From contig QJNS01000136.1 of the NCBI GenBank assembly GCA_004154925.1, positions 124,001 to 188,000 of the forward strand: 64,000 bases of DNA, given 5' to 3'. The stretch is from Monosporascus cannonballus. Lineage: Eukaryota > Ascomycota > Sordariomycetes > Xylariales. Below, in pieces: positions 1 to 13,065 of the stretch. The translations under genes and the position numbers were made by a program. How positions within the stretch are numbered: position 1 is the first letter of the stretch; each line of letters opens with the position of its first letter. Under the pieces are notes generated by a model, which saw only the letters and a list, made by a program, of their open reading frames with translations, did not search any database and was not told the origin of the DNA.

Positions 1-599
1 ATTTCGTCGATCTTAAATAGGCCAAGTTTTTTGAAATCGAGCTTGTTATTTGGTTTTTTACGACCCTATTATACATCCACCTAGAAGTATAAGCAGTATC
101 CGAAATGGGGTCTTGATTTGCAAGTAACAATAGGGTAAGAAATAATTTAGAGGTTAGTTTATTAAAGAGATTTACGTACTTTTCTCTTAATTAAAAAACG
201 ATGCCTCTAATTAAAGGCTTAGATTAATAGCTAAGAAATGAAAGCTAAATAAGTGGCTATTTATATAAAAAACCTGTATTCTTATATATTCTTTTCTTTT
301 AAAAGTAAGTATGTCGTAGATCTATGTAATCTATATGATCTGGTAGATCACTTAGATTACCTAGATCACATCCAAATATCAAGTCTCAGAATCGAAGTTT
401 AGCCGCAGACATGGTTCATGATCGCGCTAGGCCAAGAGAACAGGCCTTCCTGATCCAAGACTTTCTTATTTCGTAACAGTAACTAACTTATAAAATTTAA
501 AAAGGTTAACGTTTAAGCCGGTTAAGTTAATATTAAAATTTGAAAAACGTAAAAAATTTAAAACGTTACGTCGCTTAAAAACCATGAGTTAAAAAATAT

Positions 600-786
600 A
601 TATATAACCGATAACTTTATAGTTTAAATAAAATCAGTTTGTAACTATAACTTGGTTACGCAAATTGTCTTTATTATTACGAAACGTAATATTAATTGTT
701 TAATTGTTTAGATTTTTATAGTAGTCCTGTTAATATAAACCGTACGATTAGGGTTTAATAGTTGGTTAAACCGGTTAGCCGTTACA
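600..786 (-). repeat. Inverted LTR fragment
   Basis: The reverse complement of this segment begins TGTAACGGCTAACCGG and continues colinearly with the first ~180 bases of the LTR at 853. The two LTR ends lie head to head, separated by 66 bp. The left limit is approximate. This points to a second insertion of the same family in opposite orientation. Confidence 0.5.
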
Positions 787-852
787 TAAACCGTGTTTAA
801 GTTAAAAACTTTCGAACATTAGTTTTTTTTATTATACGGCAAAGATTTCTTA

Positions 853-1228
853 TGTAACGGCTAGGGGGTTTAACCAACTATTAAATCTTAGTCGTACGGG
901 TTTATGTTGGCAGAAGTATCATGGAAATCTGAGCAATAGATACAGTAATCGTATTACGTCTCGTAATACTAAGGGTGCCTTAGATAACGAATTATTATTG
1001 CAAGCTAAAATTATCTTAAATTATGGAAATAATAAGCGTATATATTTTTTGTCCTTTTTAGCTTAATTACTTACAATTATATAGCTGTTAATAATTATAA
1101 TCGCTTACGATCCTTTTTAATTATTTTTAATTATTAGTTTGGCAGTAATTATCGTTAGTAACTTACGAAATAATCCGTATAATTTTTTTTAACTATTTCT
1201 TAAGGCCGAAATTTGTTAAATCGTAATA
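853..1228 (+). repeat. Left LTR, RIP-mutated
   Basis: This 376-bp segment is the left partner of the repeat at 7498-7874. It begins TGTAACGGCTAGG and ends near TCGTAATA. It keeps more G and C than the right copy, for example TGTAACGG against TATAACGG, consistent with unequal RIP damage. Confidence 0.6.
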
Positions 1229-4200
1229 CGATTTCCTTTTTCCTAAAATCTTGCCTTTAAGATTTCTTTTTTTTTCTTTTTTTCTTTTGATAAATATCCC
1301 TTTTTTTGTTTTTAATCATGTCGTTTTGTATTTCTAAAATTCGTCGCGTTCTTCGTTTTTCTACCGTTCGTCATACTAACCTCGTAAAAACCTTTAACGA
1401 ATTTGGGTACGAAATTATGCTTTGCTTTTAGTATTTCTCGAAAAGTACAGGGTGTAAAATAATAGAAAACGTTTTAAGGTATAAAAAATATATTAATTAA
1501 GGCAGATTTTACAATGGTACCGGCGTACTTATTTTTTCCTTATAAAATATTCGTTATAAGTATTAACGTTTAAAACGTAAAAAAACGCTTATTAAGGAAT
1601 GATTATTAAAGTTTTAACGGTTTTATTTCGAAATTTAACGTCGTTATCAAAAAAAAAGATAAATAAAGCTTTTTTTCGTTTTATTCGTTTGCGTAAGCAA
1701 AAGACGCTAATTCGTTCGAAAGATATTATCATGGTATAACGTAAGCTTTAATTATTAAATAAATTAAAAAAAAACTAAAAACGTTAAAAATAAAAATAAT
1801 TCGAAATTGCCGTTACGGCTGTTACGTTAACGCATATCGCGGCCGATTGGCCCAATATCCCGGTTATTAACTGGTCGGCTGTTAATTAGGACGCGTTTAT
1901 TGCTATTGATAAAAATTCTTTAATAAGCGTTAGGCGTTAATAAGGTTCTTGGTAGGTTCCTAGGTATTTTCGGAATTCGGATGTTTTTTCTATTTAATTA
2001 GGTATTAAGTAAATCCGTTTTATTTCCGCATATCGAAATTTTTTTTATTTCGTATATTTATTCGTCTTTTATTTCCGTATCGTTTTATGCCATATGTATT
2101 TTAATTATATTTGTTACTAATTCGAATAAAAAATTTAAAAAATTAAATAAAGTTTGACTTTTGGTAAAAGTTCTAATTGGTAATTATTTTCTAAGATTTT
2201 CTTAACAATTTTATATAAACCGATATATTTAAAATCGAATTTGTTGTTAGGTTATTTTGTTTGAATATTTTTGGTAGCGAGAAAAATTATTTCCTCTTTT
2301 TCGAAAATTAATCTTTTTAATTTTTTCTGGTTATAATATTTATTTATTTGATTTCGTACAAATTCCAGTTCTATGTTTATTTTTTGATATAGTTATCGTA
2401 ATTATTTTAACGTAAGGATTATTTTAATATTAATTAAATTATCGTTACGTATTTTTGGTAAATTTCTAGAATAAACCCAAAATTTACGTTTATAAATATT
2501 ATTTTAATATTTTCGTAATAATTAGTATTATAAGTTAATTATATAATTAATATTTCTTAATCCAGTTATTTTATTGCTAATTAATGTAATATCGTAAGTA
2601 AATTTTTAAAAATTAATTTATTCGTTTTGTTTATCTATTTGTTTAAAGTTTAAATATGTTAAATAATTTATAATTTAGGTTTATTTATGTTATTAGGCTT
2701 TACCAAAACTTTGATGCAAATATCGATCCTTTATTTAAGATAATTTCCATAAGTAATCTATATATGTTGAAAATATATCTGAAAAAAATGTATATTATGT
2801 GTTTGGCGTTTATATCTTTATAATATAGTACAAAATAAAACAAATTTATAAATCGATCGACGATTACGAAAACACTATCGTAATATATTCTTATAACTAG
2901 GTTCTTTAACATAAGGAATTTGGTAATAAAATCGAATATAACTAAATATTATGGTTATTTCGCAACTAATAATGGCTATATTTTTACGTATGGCTTATGT
3001 CGTCGAATCTTTACTTTGGCGTAAATATCATATTGCTAGATAATTTTCGGTACCGTTAATTTTATTTTAAGAAAGGAATATATGCGTTAAAGCCGTTTTA
3101 AGGTTTTATGGATCTCTGAATATCCGTATAATTAATGTTCGTATATTTCTTATACTAAATGTTTTTAATATTTTTCTAGAATTTTTATTTTGTTCGTTTT
3201 TTTGGTTTTCTGAGAAATTATCGTTATATTATTGGATTTTTTAATATATATCGAAAGGTATTGTTTTAATTGTCGTAATGTATCGTAAATATTTTTTATA
3301 ATAATATCGAAAATTATATAACTAATTTTAATTAATTTCTTTTCGAAAATTAATTGCTTATTTAGGGTATTTGTTTAATTATTTTCTGAATTATTTTTAT
3401 AAATAATAACGAAATCAAAATTCGCTAATTTTTTCGCATAATGAAGTTATTATTCTATAAGTTCTCTGATCGTAGTAAATCGGGTAAAATTTTAATAATT
3501 TATGTAAACTTTAACTTGGTGTAAATTTCCCTTTAGGAAGTACTTAAATTTTCGAAATGCCATAATAATAGCCATAAATTTCTTATCTGGTATTCTGTAA
3601 TTAAACTGAATTTTTCTTAATTTATACGAAATATATATAATAAGGTATAATTTGCCTTAATTATTTCGTTATCCGATTATTACGCTTAACGCATAATCCG
3701 AAATATCCGTTTTTAATTTAACGGAGCGGGTTAAATCGTACATAATTAATATTAATTCGTTAATAATTATATCTTTAATATTTTAAAATAATTTTTCCAT
3801 ATTTGGCATTTATTTAAAAATTTTTTCCTAAGATTTATTAAGGCTATAATGATTTTGCTAAAATTTCGAATAAATTTCTTATAATAATTAGCGAATTTAA
3901 AAAATGTTTATATTTTTTTTAATTATTATTAACGTTTGTTATTCCGTAATTACAACGATTTTTTAAAGTTTATTTTAATATGTTCTAAGATAATAATATA
4001 TTCCAGATATTCCACTTCTTATTTATAGAATTAATGTTTTTCTGCGTTAATAAATAATTTTATGTCCCGGAAAACTTAAAGAATTTTATAAACATATCTT
4101 ATATATATTTTTTTCCGTTTTTAAGAAAATAAAAATATTATTAAGATAGCAAATAGAGAAAATATCGAGATATTTTCGTAATATATAATTTATTATCGGT

Positions 4201-4364
4201 TGGAAAATTATTAATACGTTCGTAAATCTTATTAACGTAACTAAATATTTAAATAATTTATATTTCGTCCGGAAAATTATTTTTTATTCGTATTTTTTTA
4301 ATTTTAATAAGGTTATATCTATTTTTAAGATCGAATATTATAAATTATTTAATTCCGTAAAATT

Positions 4365-4495
4365 GTTACGGCTGCACCATACCGTTACACCACCGGGGCT
4401 CAAAAGATTGGTGGAATGATCGCAATTGTGGCAATCATCCTGGTGCTTACAGCTGTATATATACTGGAGCTTGTACGGTACCCCCAAACCGTAAC
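4365..4495. mobile_element. MITE-like 131-bp inverted-repeat element
   Basis: A GC-balanced island inside the AT-rich block. It begins GTTACGGCTGCACCATACCG and ends with CCGTAAC; the reverse complement of its end begins GTTACGGTTTGGGGGTACCG, so the ends form imperfect terminal inverted repeats of about 20 bp (first seven bases exact). A smaller inverted pair (GGAATGAT/ATCATCC) lies inside. It has no coding capacity. It is undamaged by RIP although embedded in RIP-mutated DNA, so it either inserted after RIP or is too short to be recognised. No clear target-site duplication is seen. Confidence 0.55.
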
Positions 4496-7400
4496 AAAAA
4501 TCGGTTTTTTATTTTCGTAATTAAAAATAATAATATTCGATTTTTAACAGTAATATCGTTTAGTTATCTATAATTAATTATAAATCGTAATTTTTCGTTT
4601 TTTTTTCGATACGAAAAATATAGGATATCTTATTAGTAATTTTAAAGATTAAATTTATCCTTTTTATAGCCGATTTTTTAGATATTTTTTTAAAAATACG
4701 TAATTCGTTTCCGTTAAAATTATAAATAAGGTAAAACTTCGTTAAGGATCCTTTTTTAAAAATTATTTCATAATTTTATTTACTATATTCTAATAATTTC
4801 GTATCGAATTCCTTTTTGAAAAGCTATGTATATCTATAATATTATAATAATATATTAATTAAATTTTTTGATATTTAAGGTTATTATTATTATAAATCGT
4901 CATTTAATTACTTTAATTTTATTTTAATAATAATAATAATACGTCGTGTTTTTCTTTAATATTTATTTTTTTTAATATTTTGTCTTTATAGATAATAAAA
5001 TTTTTATCGTATTCTTATGCTTATATTCGTCGTTATTATTAATCGAATTTTTAAAATTTTAATTTTCTTTTTTTATTAATAAAGTATAAGGTAAACTTTA
5101 TTTAATTAATCCCTTTATTAATTATGATTCCGTACTAACGTATCTATAGTAATTTTAAGATTATATCGGAATTTCTAAAAAAAACGATATCGAAATTATT
5201 TATTTAGTATTATTTTTGGACAAAAATTTCGAAATAATTAATTTCGCATATAATATTTTGATTACCGTAAACGAATTCTTAATTTTTGGTATTTATTCTT
5301 ATATAAGGTTTTTATTTATATTTCTATAATAATTTAAACTTATTAATTATATTTCGTATAATATAATATCCGCCCAAAATTCCGTAATTTATTATTATAA
5401 TATATTAATATGTTTCGATTCGTATTTTCAAAATAATAAAGTTATTAACATTTTTTATTATTACGTTTAAAGCCTTTTTCGGAAATTTCCTTTAATTCTT
5501 CGAAATTTCGTTATTTTACGGCTTTTTTATAAGTAATCTTTTTTTTATTCGAATTTATTAAGTTTTTTTTATATTTTTTTTATTTAATATATTAAGTTAT
5601 TATATCTGTCGTTATTGCTGGTATATTATTTTTTTGAATTATATTAATTATTTTTGATTTTGTTATAAATTCTTTTATTAAATAAATTATATTTTTATTT
5701 TTGCGATTATATCCTATTATGTATTATTTTAATTATCGTTTTAAAGATTTTCCATAAATTCACGTATTTTTTCCTTAATAACTTTTTTTTAGGGATTTAT
5801 AATAAATACTAATTGAAAATATAAATCCGTAATAACTTTTTAGTAGTGTTTTTTTATTATACGCTAAATTAACTCCTTTTCCGTTTAATAGTTATATTAT
5901 CCATAATAACAAAAAGGGTTTTTTTTGTGGACATTATTATCCTTCAGGCCAGTTTTCGGCTTCGGCCAATTGTTGAATATCTTTTAAAGCTATGGTTCGA
6001 AAATGTTAATATTATTGCTTATTTTTTTTGTTATTTTCGGTTCGGTTTAGAAAATCGAATCCTTCGTAATATACACGGGTAATTCGTTCGTAAACATGTT
6101 ATTTCTATTTTTCGTAATCGGGATATTTTCGTCGTCGACAGTATATAGCGTATATTTTGCCGTATCGATCAGGGGTTTCGGAATAAACTTTTTCTGTCCA
6201 GTTCTAATACTTGCGTAATTATCCCTATAATGTTTTTTGTTATATTCGCCATATTTATTAAGCCAGTTTTTTGGTTTTTCGTATTTCTTGTTGGATTTTT
6301 CGCCATAGGGGACCTAGTATGTATTTAGGCTGAATATTATTAATAAATTTACCTCCGTTTTTTTGTTCTTTTTGGATTATCTTTTAGATATAGTTTTTTA
6401 GTTATTTTAATGGGGCTTTTTAAGTACTTCATATTATGCCACTTTGTATCTTATTTTGTTATAATTATAACATTTAATTTGGTTCCAGTTTTTTCTATAA
6501 GTAACTCTTAATTCTATAAGTCCTAATTCTGTATCGTAAAAAGTGTTATTACGTCGAAAAATGTTAATGTTAATTATATATTAGGGTTTGTTATTATTTT
6601 TTTAGTACCTTTAATATGTTATACGTATTATCGATTATTAATCTTAATTATTATAACGATATAATCCGATAAATAATTAGGCCGATTAAGCTTAAAAAAC
6701 TTTTTTTATATTCTTTTTAAATCGTTAAAAGATTTGGCCATTAATACTTTTTATTTTTAATTTAGCTTAATTGCTAATTAAATTAACGTATTATTATAAT
6801 TAGATATTGATTTTTCTGGTTATAATTATTAAATTTGCATTTTGGTTTTTATTTTTTTTATTATTCCGAAAACCTTTATTAATATTTGCTTAAATTATTT
6901 GTAATTGCTATAAATTCGTATTATTTTTGGGTTTCGTTTTTTAATTAACAAAATAACGTATTTTTTTTATAACGAGTTTAAACCAAATAGCCGCGTTTCC
7001 GATAAGTTATTTAATTATAAATTCGATTTATATAATAATCGTAATAAGTTAATAAAAAAATATCTGAAATATATTTGGCATTAAATTAAAAATAATTATA
7101 ACTTAATCGAAATTTTATTTAAAACTTTTAATTTAAGAAATTTAATGATTTTTTTAATTCCTTAGTAAAATTTAACTAAATAACCTGGTTTGTTTGAAAA
7201 AGTTTTTCGATTTCGGAAACTTTTTTTTTCTTAGATTTTTCGTAAACGGCTTAAAAAAACGTCTTAAAATCATTACTATTTCTTTTAAGCTGGAGGATGC
7301 GTTCGTTCATAGCATCAAGTCGTTGAAAAACTTCTTTGCGAAAAAAGCAAAGTTTTTTTTTCCTCCTCGGATTCCATTTTAATATCCGGGTAATTAAAGA

Positions 7401-7497
7401 TCTAGTAAATAAGTTGTTCGAGTTATTTATTGATAAACATAATATTAACTAATATTATTCAGAATTTAACGGTATTATTAAACAAAAGCTTATAACG

Positions 7498-7874
7498 TAT
7501 AACGGCTAAAGAATTTAATTAATTATTAAATTTTAGTTATACGAGTTTATATTAATAAAAGTATTGTAAGAATTTAAGTAATAAATATAATAATCGTATT
7601 ACGTCTTGTAATACCAAAAGTACCTTAGGTAACGAATTAGTATTATAAGCTAAAGCTATTTTAAATTATAAAAATAATAAACGTATATATCTTTTCCCTT
7701 TTTAGCTTAATTATTTATAATTATACAGCTAGTAATAATTATAATCGCTTACGATCTCCTTTAATTACTTCTGATCACTGGCTTAATAATAATTACCGTT
7801 ACGTAATCTACGGAGTAATTCGTATGATTTTTATTTAACCGTTTTTTAAGGCCGAAGCTTGTTAGGTCGTAATA
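7498..7874 (+). repeat. Right LTR, RIP-mutated
   Basis: This is the right partner of 853-1228. It shares order and spacing of all conserved blocks, differs mainly by transitions, and has almost the same length (377 against 376 bp). Confidence 0.6.
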
Positions 7875-8037
7875 TGTTAACCTTATTTCGTATTTTTTTA
7901 AAATAATAAATTATTCGATAATTCTTTTTAACTAAATAACTTTAACTTACAGCTATTAGATAACACTATTTATAGCGTTAATTAATATAATATTTCGAAT
8001 ATTGCTTAAAGTTTACCGGTATTTTTAAATAAAAACT

Positions 8038-8200
8038 TATAACGGCTAATCGGTTTAACTAATTATTAAATCGAATTATACGTTTATGTTAACAAAAATA
8101 TAGTAAGAATTTAAGTAATGCAAATAATTAAGTACGTCTAATAATAATAATAACCTAAAATAATTTAGGTAACCAAATTATATTACAAGCTACCACTTTT
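8038..8200 (+). repeat. Truncated third LTR copy
   Basis: Starts TATAACGGCTAATCGG and follows the LTR consensus for roughly 160 bases before passing into GC-balanced DNA near 8200. Bases just upstream (about 8010-8037) also resemble those upstream of 7498. The AT-rich block therefore ends inside a broken LTR copy. Confidence 0.5.
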
Positions 8201-9816
8201 TAAAACCACGAGAACTATTGCTTGTGTATATCTCAGTACTGGCTCAACCTGCTCAACCGGCTCAATCCCTTTCCTGCCTATCGAGCCTCCTTGAGCCCTT
8301 TGAGCCAGTCACGTGACTTGTTGGGGTAGGTCGGAGCGTTCGCAAACCCCTCCGACCGTCCCTCTGGGTGCCAAGCCCCTCGTGTCATGACAAAAAATGG
8401 GAACAAGACCGGTTAATGGGTTGTTCAGGCAAAGGGGTGAACAAAGCTGATGCAGGCTGATGAGGGGTTGAGGGAGGTTGATGAATAGCTGAGCCGAAAT
8501 TGAGCCGAGGAGCGAAGAGGTTGTAAAAGTGGCCACCCGTGCTGATTTACGTGCCGCTTTGAGTTTCGACTCATAATACCAAAACAGTTTGGGGCTCTGG
8601 GATTGGGTTCTCCGTAGAGAGTTGGGGGTCTTACCTAACAATAGGCGGGTAGGGAGCAAGCACCGACAAACCGAGATACCCGTGAAAGCAGTAATGCTAT
8701 TCATACCCAGATAGAACGGCAAGCCACCCCTTGATATTCCCCAATATGGGTCGGGGCAACGTCATCATCCCCGGCGGGAGAACCCATCATACATAACTCG
8801 TCGTATTATCCATCCCGCTCTCCAACGAATGAATGACTTTGCAACCCCCCACCTTCATGAGATAGACTTACAGTATTGAGTGGCTGCTTACGGATTGATC
8901 TTCGTAACCGCATTCCCTCTTTTTGTATTTTGTCTCTTTTCAAGGAGTTCTGTCTGATAAGATTTCGCGTCCCCCTAGGTACGAAGTGCTTCGCCAAGTT
9001 CGGGTCGCGGATCCGGAGCTATTAAAACAACGTGGGCTGTGGATTCTGCGCTTCCCGCCAACTCCACCATCTACTGTAGCCAGCTTACCGTCTTATGGTA
9101 TAGTAGTCTATTACCTCTACCATCTAGTAGAGCTGCCGTCTGCGTAGCTCTTTTGGGAACCGCCGCAAGGGCACACGAAAGCTATTGGTCCGAGTTAGTG
9201 TGTCTCTTGCCTGTCCCGGTTCCGTGTCTTTGATTTTTGACTCTAAAATTCTAGAATCCGTAAAGGGTACGTATTCCCTACATGAGCCTCCCCTTCAACT
9301 GCATACTCAGGTGACCAACAATAGGCGGCCACGGCACTATCGCCCGTCGCTACACGTTACCTGCATTACGCCGACCGCGCCTTGTGGGATCATCCATGAC
9401 TTTACTTGGCTCTCGGGCTGTCTGACGTTAACTAATCAATAAAAGAGAACGCCCGTCCCACTCCCAAGTAAAAACTACCGTGTTGAAGGAGGGGTTTCCT
9501 CGACCGTATCAGCTCTCACCCCACCAAGCAGCTGTTATGTATGCGGGTTTGGTTTCTTGAGGACTTTGTTTTCGGTAACGCCTAGTTTACATAAATTTCC
9601 TCGCCTGCGTAGGCAAACGTCGCCGCAATCCCGATCTCGGGCCATTCGGGTTCCAACAAGAGGCCGGCCGGCAAAAGAAGCCGAACGAATTCGGAGCCGC
9701 GCGCCATCCAACTTTGTTCACCTGGCGAGCGAGGACCCTGAGAGAGAAGACGGCAACATCACGGAATTCGCAGGGGCTTGGGATAACAAAACAGGAGCAA
9801 CACTAACTAAGGGAAG
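8201..9816. other. Non-coding stretch upstream of the Osh gene
   Basis: Base composition is balanced and ORFs here (8309-8722 minus, 9557-9835 plus and others) show no recognisable domain. TGAGCC/GGCTCA words recur at 8235-8310 and 8485-8510. The last few hundred bases before 9817 are probably the promoter and 5' UTR of the Osh-type gene. No RNA gene was seen. Confidence 0.5.
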
Positions 9817-11814
9817 ATGCACGGCGGCAAGATAGCTTCGAGCCTAACTGGCAGGCATCGGAGGGCGCAATCGGCCACTAGTATGTCAAGGCAGATATAT
9901 ACCCTAAGCTCTTAAACTGAACGTTGGTCGCTAACGCTACGTCTGTCGCCGGATAGGTAACGCGTCGTCGTTTGATGGAAATGTTGGTGAGGTAGAGGAT
10001 GATACCACCGTTGTCGAGCCCGAACAGGGCAATGGTATGTATGCTTGCTCTCCGCGGCTTCGGAGCTCGGAAGGCGAGAGCCGGGGAATATAGGGACCGG
10101 CTAACATCTGCTGCAGTGCTGATGCACATCATATCACAACTAAGACCCGGCGCCGACCTCAGCAGGGTTGTGCTGCCCACGTTTATCCTCGAGCCGCGAA
10201 GCATGCTGGAACGCATCACGAACTTCATGTGCCACCCCGAGAGGCTGCTGTATATCCCGGACCTCGACGACCCCACCCAGCGCTTCGTCTCCGTCGTCAA
10301 GTTCTACCTCAGCGGCTGGCACATCAGACCGCCGTATGTCCCCCTCCCGGCCTGACCGACCCTGACTGACCCGTGTCCGCAGTGGCGTCAAGAAGCCCTT
10401 AAATCCGATACTGGGCGAGATCTATACCTGCTACTGGGACCTGCCGGACGGCGAGCGAGCATACTACATCTCCGAGCAGACTTCGCACCACCCACCCAAG
10501 TCGAGCTACTTCTACGCGGCGCCCCATCACCATATCCGCATAGACGGGACCCTCAAGCCCAGGAGCAGGTTCTTGGGAAACTCCGCGGCGAGTCTAATGG
10601 AAGGCATTGCGGTCCTCACCTTAACAAACAGGGGAGCAGACCCTAAGAAGGGCGAGAGATAGTATGACGAGCCGCTTCCATCATAACCGGATTAGGACGT
10701 TAACAACAAGCGCAGCTATCTAACGCAGCCGAACATGTACGCGCGAGGCATATTATTCGGCAACATGAAGTACGAGCTCGGGGACCACAGCGTTGTGCGG
10801 TGTCCGGAGCTCGGCCTCACCGCGGATATCGAGTTCAAGACCAAAGGCTGGGTCGGCGGGACGTACAACGCGATCGGGGGTGTGATAAGGAACGAGGCCG
10901 GACAGACCTTGTTTGAGCTCTCCGGATTATGGTCCGAGGAGATGTTCATCAAGGATGTGAGGGTCCGTGATGCCCCATTCCGGTTGCCCCCTCGGCGACC
11001 TGCTAACAGGGTTAACAGAGCAACCAAAAAGAAATGTTTTTCAACGCGCTGAAGGAGCGGCCGTCCAAGCCAAAAGTCCGGCCACTAGAGGAGCAAGACG
11101 AGAGAGAGTCGGTCAGGCTATGGTACAAGACAGGGCAAGCAGTCAGGGAGAACAACCATCAAGTGGCGACGGAAGAGAAGACAAGGATCGAGGACAGGCA
11201 GAGAGAAGAGGCGGCAAGGAGGGCGGCAGATGGTGTAGAATGGCACCCACGGCTGTTCAGACGGGTAAGGGGTGGTCCGGGCGGTCCGGAGGAAGGCCTG
11301 GAAGACTTGGAATGGGTCATCAACCACAAAGTGTGAGCTTATCCTCCGTTCCGCAAGAGCGACAAACCCTGCGTTATACTGACAGCAACGCTCTCATCGC
11401 AGTGACGGCCCGACGCCCGAGAAGATCACTGAGCAGGTCATGAACATCTACCCCATCGTCCCGGGTCAGCAGGTGAGCGAGCGGAACTTCATCCCGCCCC
11501 GCGCGCACGCGAGCAGCCCGTCCACGGCTGGCGGGCCAGCCGCTGAGGCCAAGAAGGCGGACCCTACCGACTCCAGCGCGTCGGAGCCGGCTGCCGCTCC
11601 CGCTCCTGTTCCCGCTCCTCCGGCCGGCGAGAAGGAAGTCTCGGCGACGGGCAAGGGCGCCGAGGAGGGCCCCCTCATCGACTTCGCGAGCGATATGAAG
11701 AAGGACCTGCCGCCGTCGAGCCAACAAACATCACAACAACCGCAGAACGTCCCAGGCCTCAAGAGTTCGGAGACGGACGAGAGCAACGACGCCTTCTTCG
11801 ACGCGTACGAGTAA
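9817..11814 (+). CDS. Oxysterol-binding protein, Osh6/Osh7 type
   Basis: Predicted 534-residue lipid-transfer protein of the ORP/OSH family. Yeast Osh6/Osh7 exchange phosphatidylserine for PI4P at ER-plasma membrane contacts; the same role is inferred here. Exons: 9817-9880, 9957-10034, 10117-10333, 10383-10661, 10716-10956, 11019-11332, 11403-11814 (sum divisible by 3; six introns of 49-82 nt, most with CTAAC/CTGAC-like branch sites). Family motifs: LSRVVLPTFILEPRSMLERI near residue 62, KPLNPILGE at 124-132 and the signature EQTSHHPP at 151-158. The YARGILFG, TYNA and EEK-x-RIED-x-QRE segments also follow the Osh6 order. There is no PH or ankyrin domain, as in the short ORPs. The last ~115 residues are Pro/Ala/Ser-rich and ordinary Osh6 lacks them. 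The ATG at 9817 is the one in frame with exon 2; exons 1 and 2 are less certain than the rest. Intron 4 removes three in-frame stops (see findings). Confidence 0.88.
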
Positions 11815-13065
11815 CCCGCGCCGGGGACAAGGAACCGCTAGATGTTGCGGATAAGGATCGAGAGGAAGGATAACGGGACAGACAGGGCCGGTCAACCCGA
11901 CTAGCCCAGGGCGCGGGGGAGCCGGGAACCTTGCATACTATGCAGCTAGGGAGGTAGTGGAAGGCTTGACAGTTTTAGCAGGGGCCAGCCGAACCCCCCG
12001 GCCGGACGCCGCGCACAACCAACCACTCGCCCGCGGGTCGGAATATCGGATTGTATAGACATATCGGATCCCTTGGTAGGGGTGATCATGAATGTCATTG
12101 TTCAGGGAGAAGCAAAACGGATCCCCGTCTTCGTCCTCTCCCTTTCCTCTTGACAGTCGGAGTACATACGTTAAGTGTCGGATACGGGTGGGTAGATAAC
12201 GGGAAGGCGAATGAACGGACGAGGAAACGGATAAACGGACACACATAGATTCGGCTTGCCGCCGTGGTGTTAGAGCACGGGATGATCCGGTGAAGGGGGG
12301 CTTCTAGTTTATTAACAAGAGTCTGATTGACAATATACATGGTCGGCCACTTATTCAGGAGGGAAGGAGAATAAACAGGATAGCCGAGAATGGGGACGGG
12401 CATAGAGGCTAGAGTGGGAAACGGACAGTGACTGGATTACGTGGTTAGCTTGGATGATTTCGGTAGCAATTTGTAAATTCTATACGGGGTCCCCAGTATT
12501 TAGAAGAGACCTCGGAAGCATGTCCTGATGATCTCATTAGGCTAGGTAAGTTGATATATATGCGCATGAACAATGCCTCGTAGGAAAATCCCGTCTGATC
12601 AGCCGACGAACGCCGTATGAAGGCTTGAAATCCCATCATGCCCCCTTTATTATAGTGAATAGGGTGACGTGCCCGCAGCTGCGTCTTCCTGTAAGCTAGG
12701 ATCTCGTCACCGCATCCTCGTTCCCGCCCAGGGCCCGCATCTCTTTCAAGGGTGTGTGTCGCTACCGGCTTTCGCCTTCTGCTGCCCTGCCGGGACCGTA
12801 ATGGAGAAGGGCCGAGGCATCTGTGATACTATACTTTCGGGGCCCGCTCGGTCATCATCTCCAGCGTGATGACTGACGTGGGCGGGCATTACTTTCTTCC
12901 GCCTCCGCAACATCTACCCCGCCGTGCCTCGTGATTCCACCTCTGTGCCCCGTGTTTGCCTCCGCGTCGCGCTCGCTCTCTCCTCGGCTACGGGCCCCCC
13001 TTTACCCCGGCATCGCACCTCGCCGCCAGAGAGGCCTGTTCGGTATATATTCTTGCGCCCTCCCC
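11815..13065. other. Intergenic, convergent 3' ends
   Basis: Lies between the 3' ends of the Osh-type gene and the U2AF gene, so it should hold both 3' UTRs. Several small ORFs on both strands have no recognisable content. Nothing else was seen. Confidence 0.5.

Larger units (their letters stand above)
853..7874. mobile_element. RIP-inactivated LTR retrotransposon
   Basis: Two direct repeats of nearly equal length bound about 7.0 kb: 853-1228 and 7498-7874. Both run from a (TG/TA)TAACGGCT start, through shared blocks including TCGTATTACGTC, AGCTTAATTA and ATAATCGCTTACGAT, to a TTAAGGCCGAA...TCGTAATA end. The size and arrangement fit an LTR retrotransposon with about 376-bp LTRs. The interior is too mutated to recognise gag or pol, so the superfamily is unknown and the strand is not assigned. 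Flanking pentamers TCTTA and TGTTA are similar but not identical, so a target-site duplication is not proven. Confidence 0.6.
1..8200. repeat. AT-rich RIP-degraded repeat block
   Basis: The whole stretch is strongly AT-rich, full of TA dinucleotides and stop codons in all six frames, and has no coding ORF. Diverged copies of the same segments recur in direct and inverted orientation, differing mostly by C/T and G/A changes. This is the pattern left by repeat-induced point mutation on transposon copies in filamentous ascomycetes. Two short ORFs (2700-2912 minus, 7194-7382 plus) look like chance reading frames in low-complexity sequence. The shift to balanced base composition near 8200 is sharp. 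Confidence 0.85.

Noticed and set aside
8309..8722. Minus-strand ORF of 137 codons
   Set aside because: No family features, no intron signals extending it, and a position next to a repeat block.
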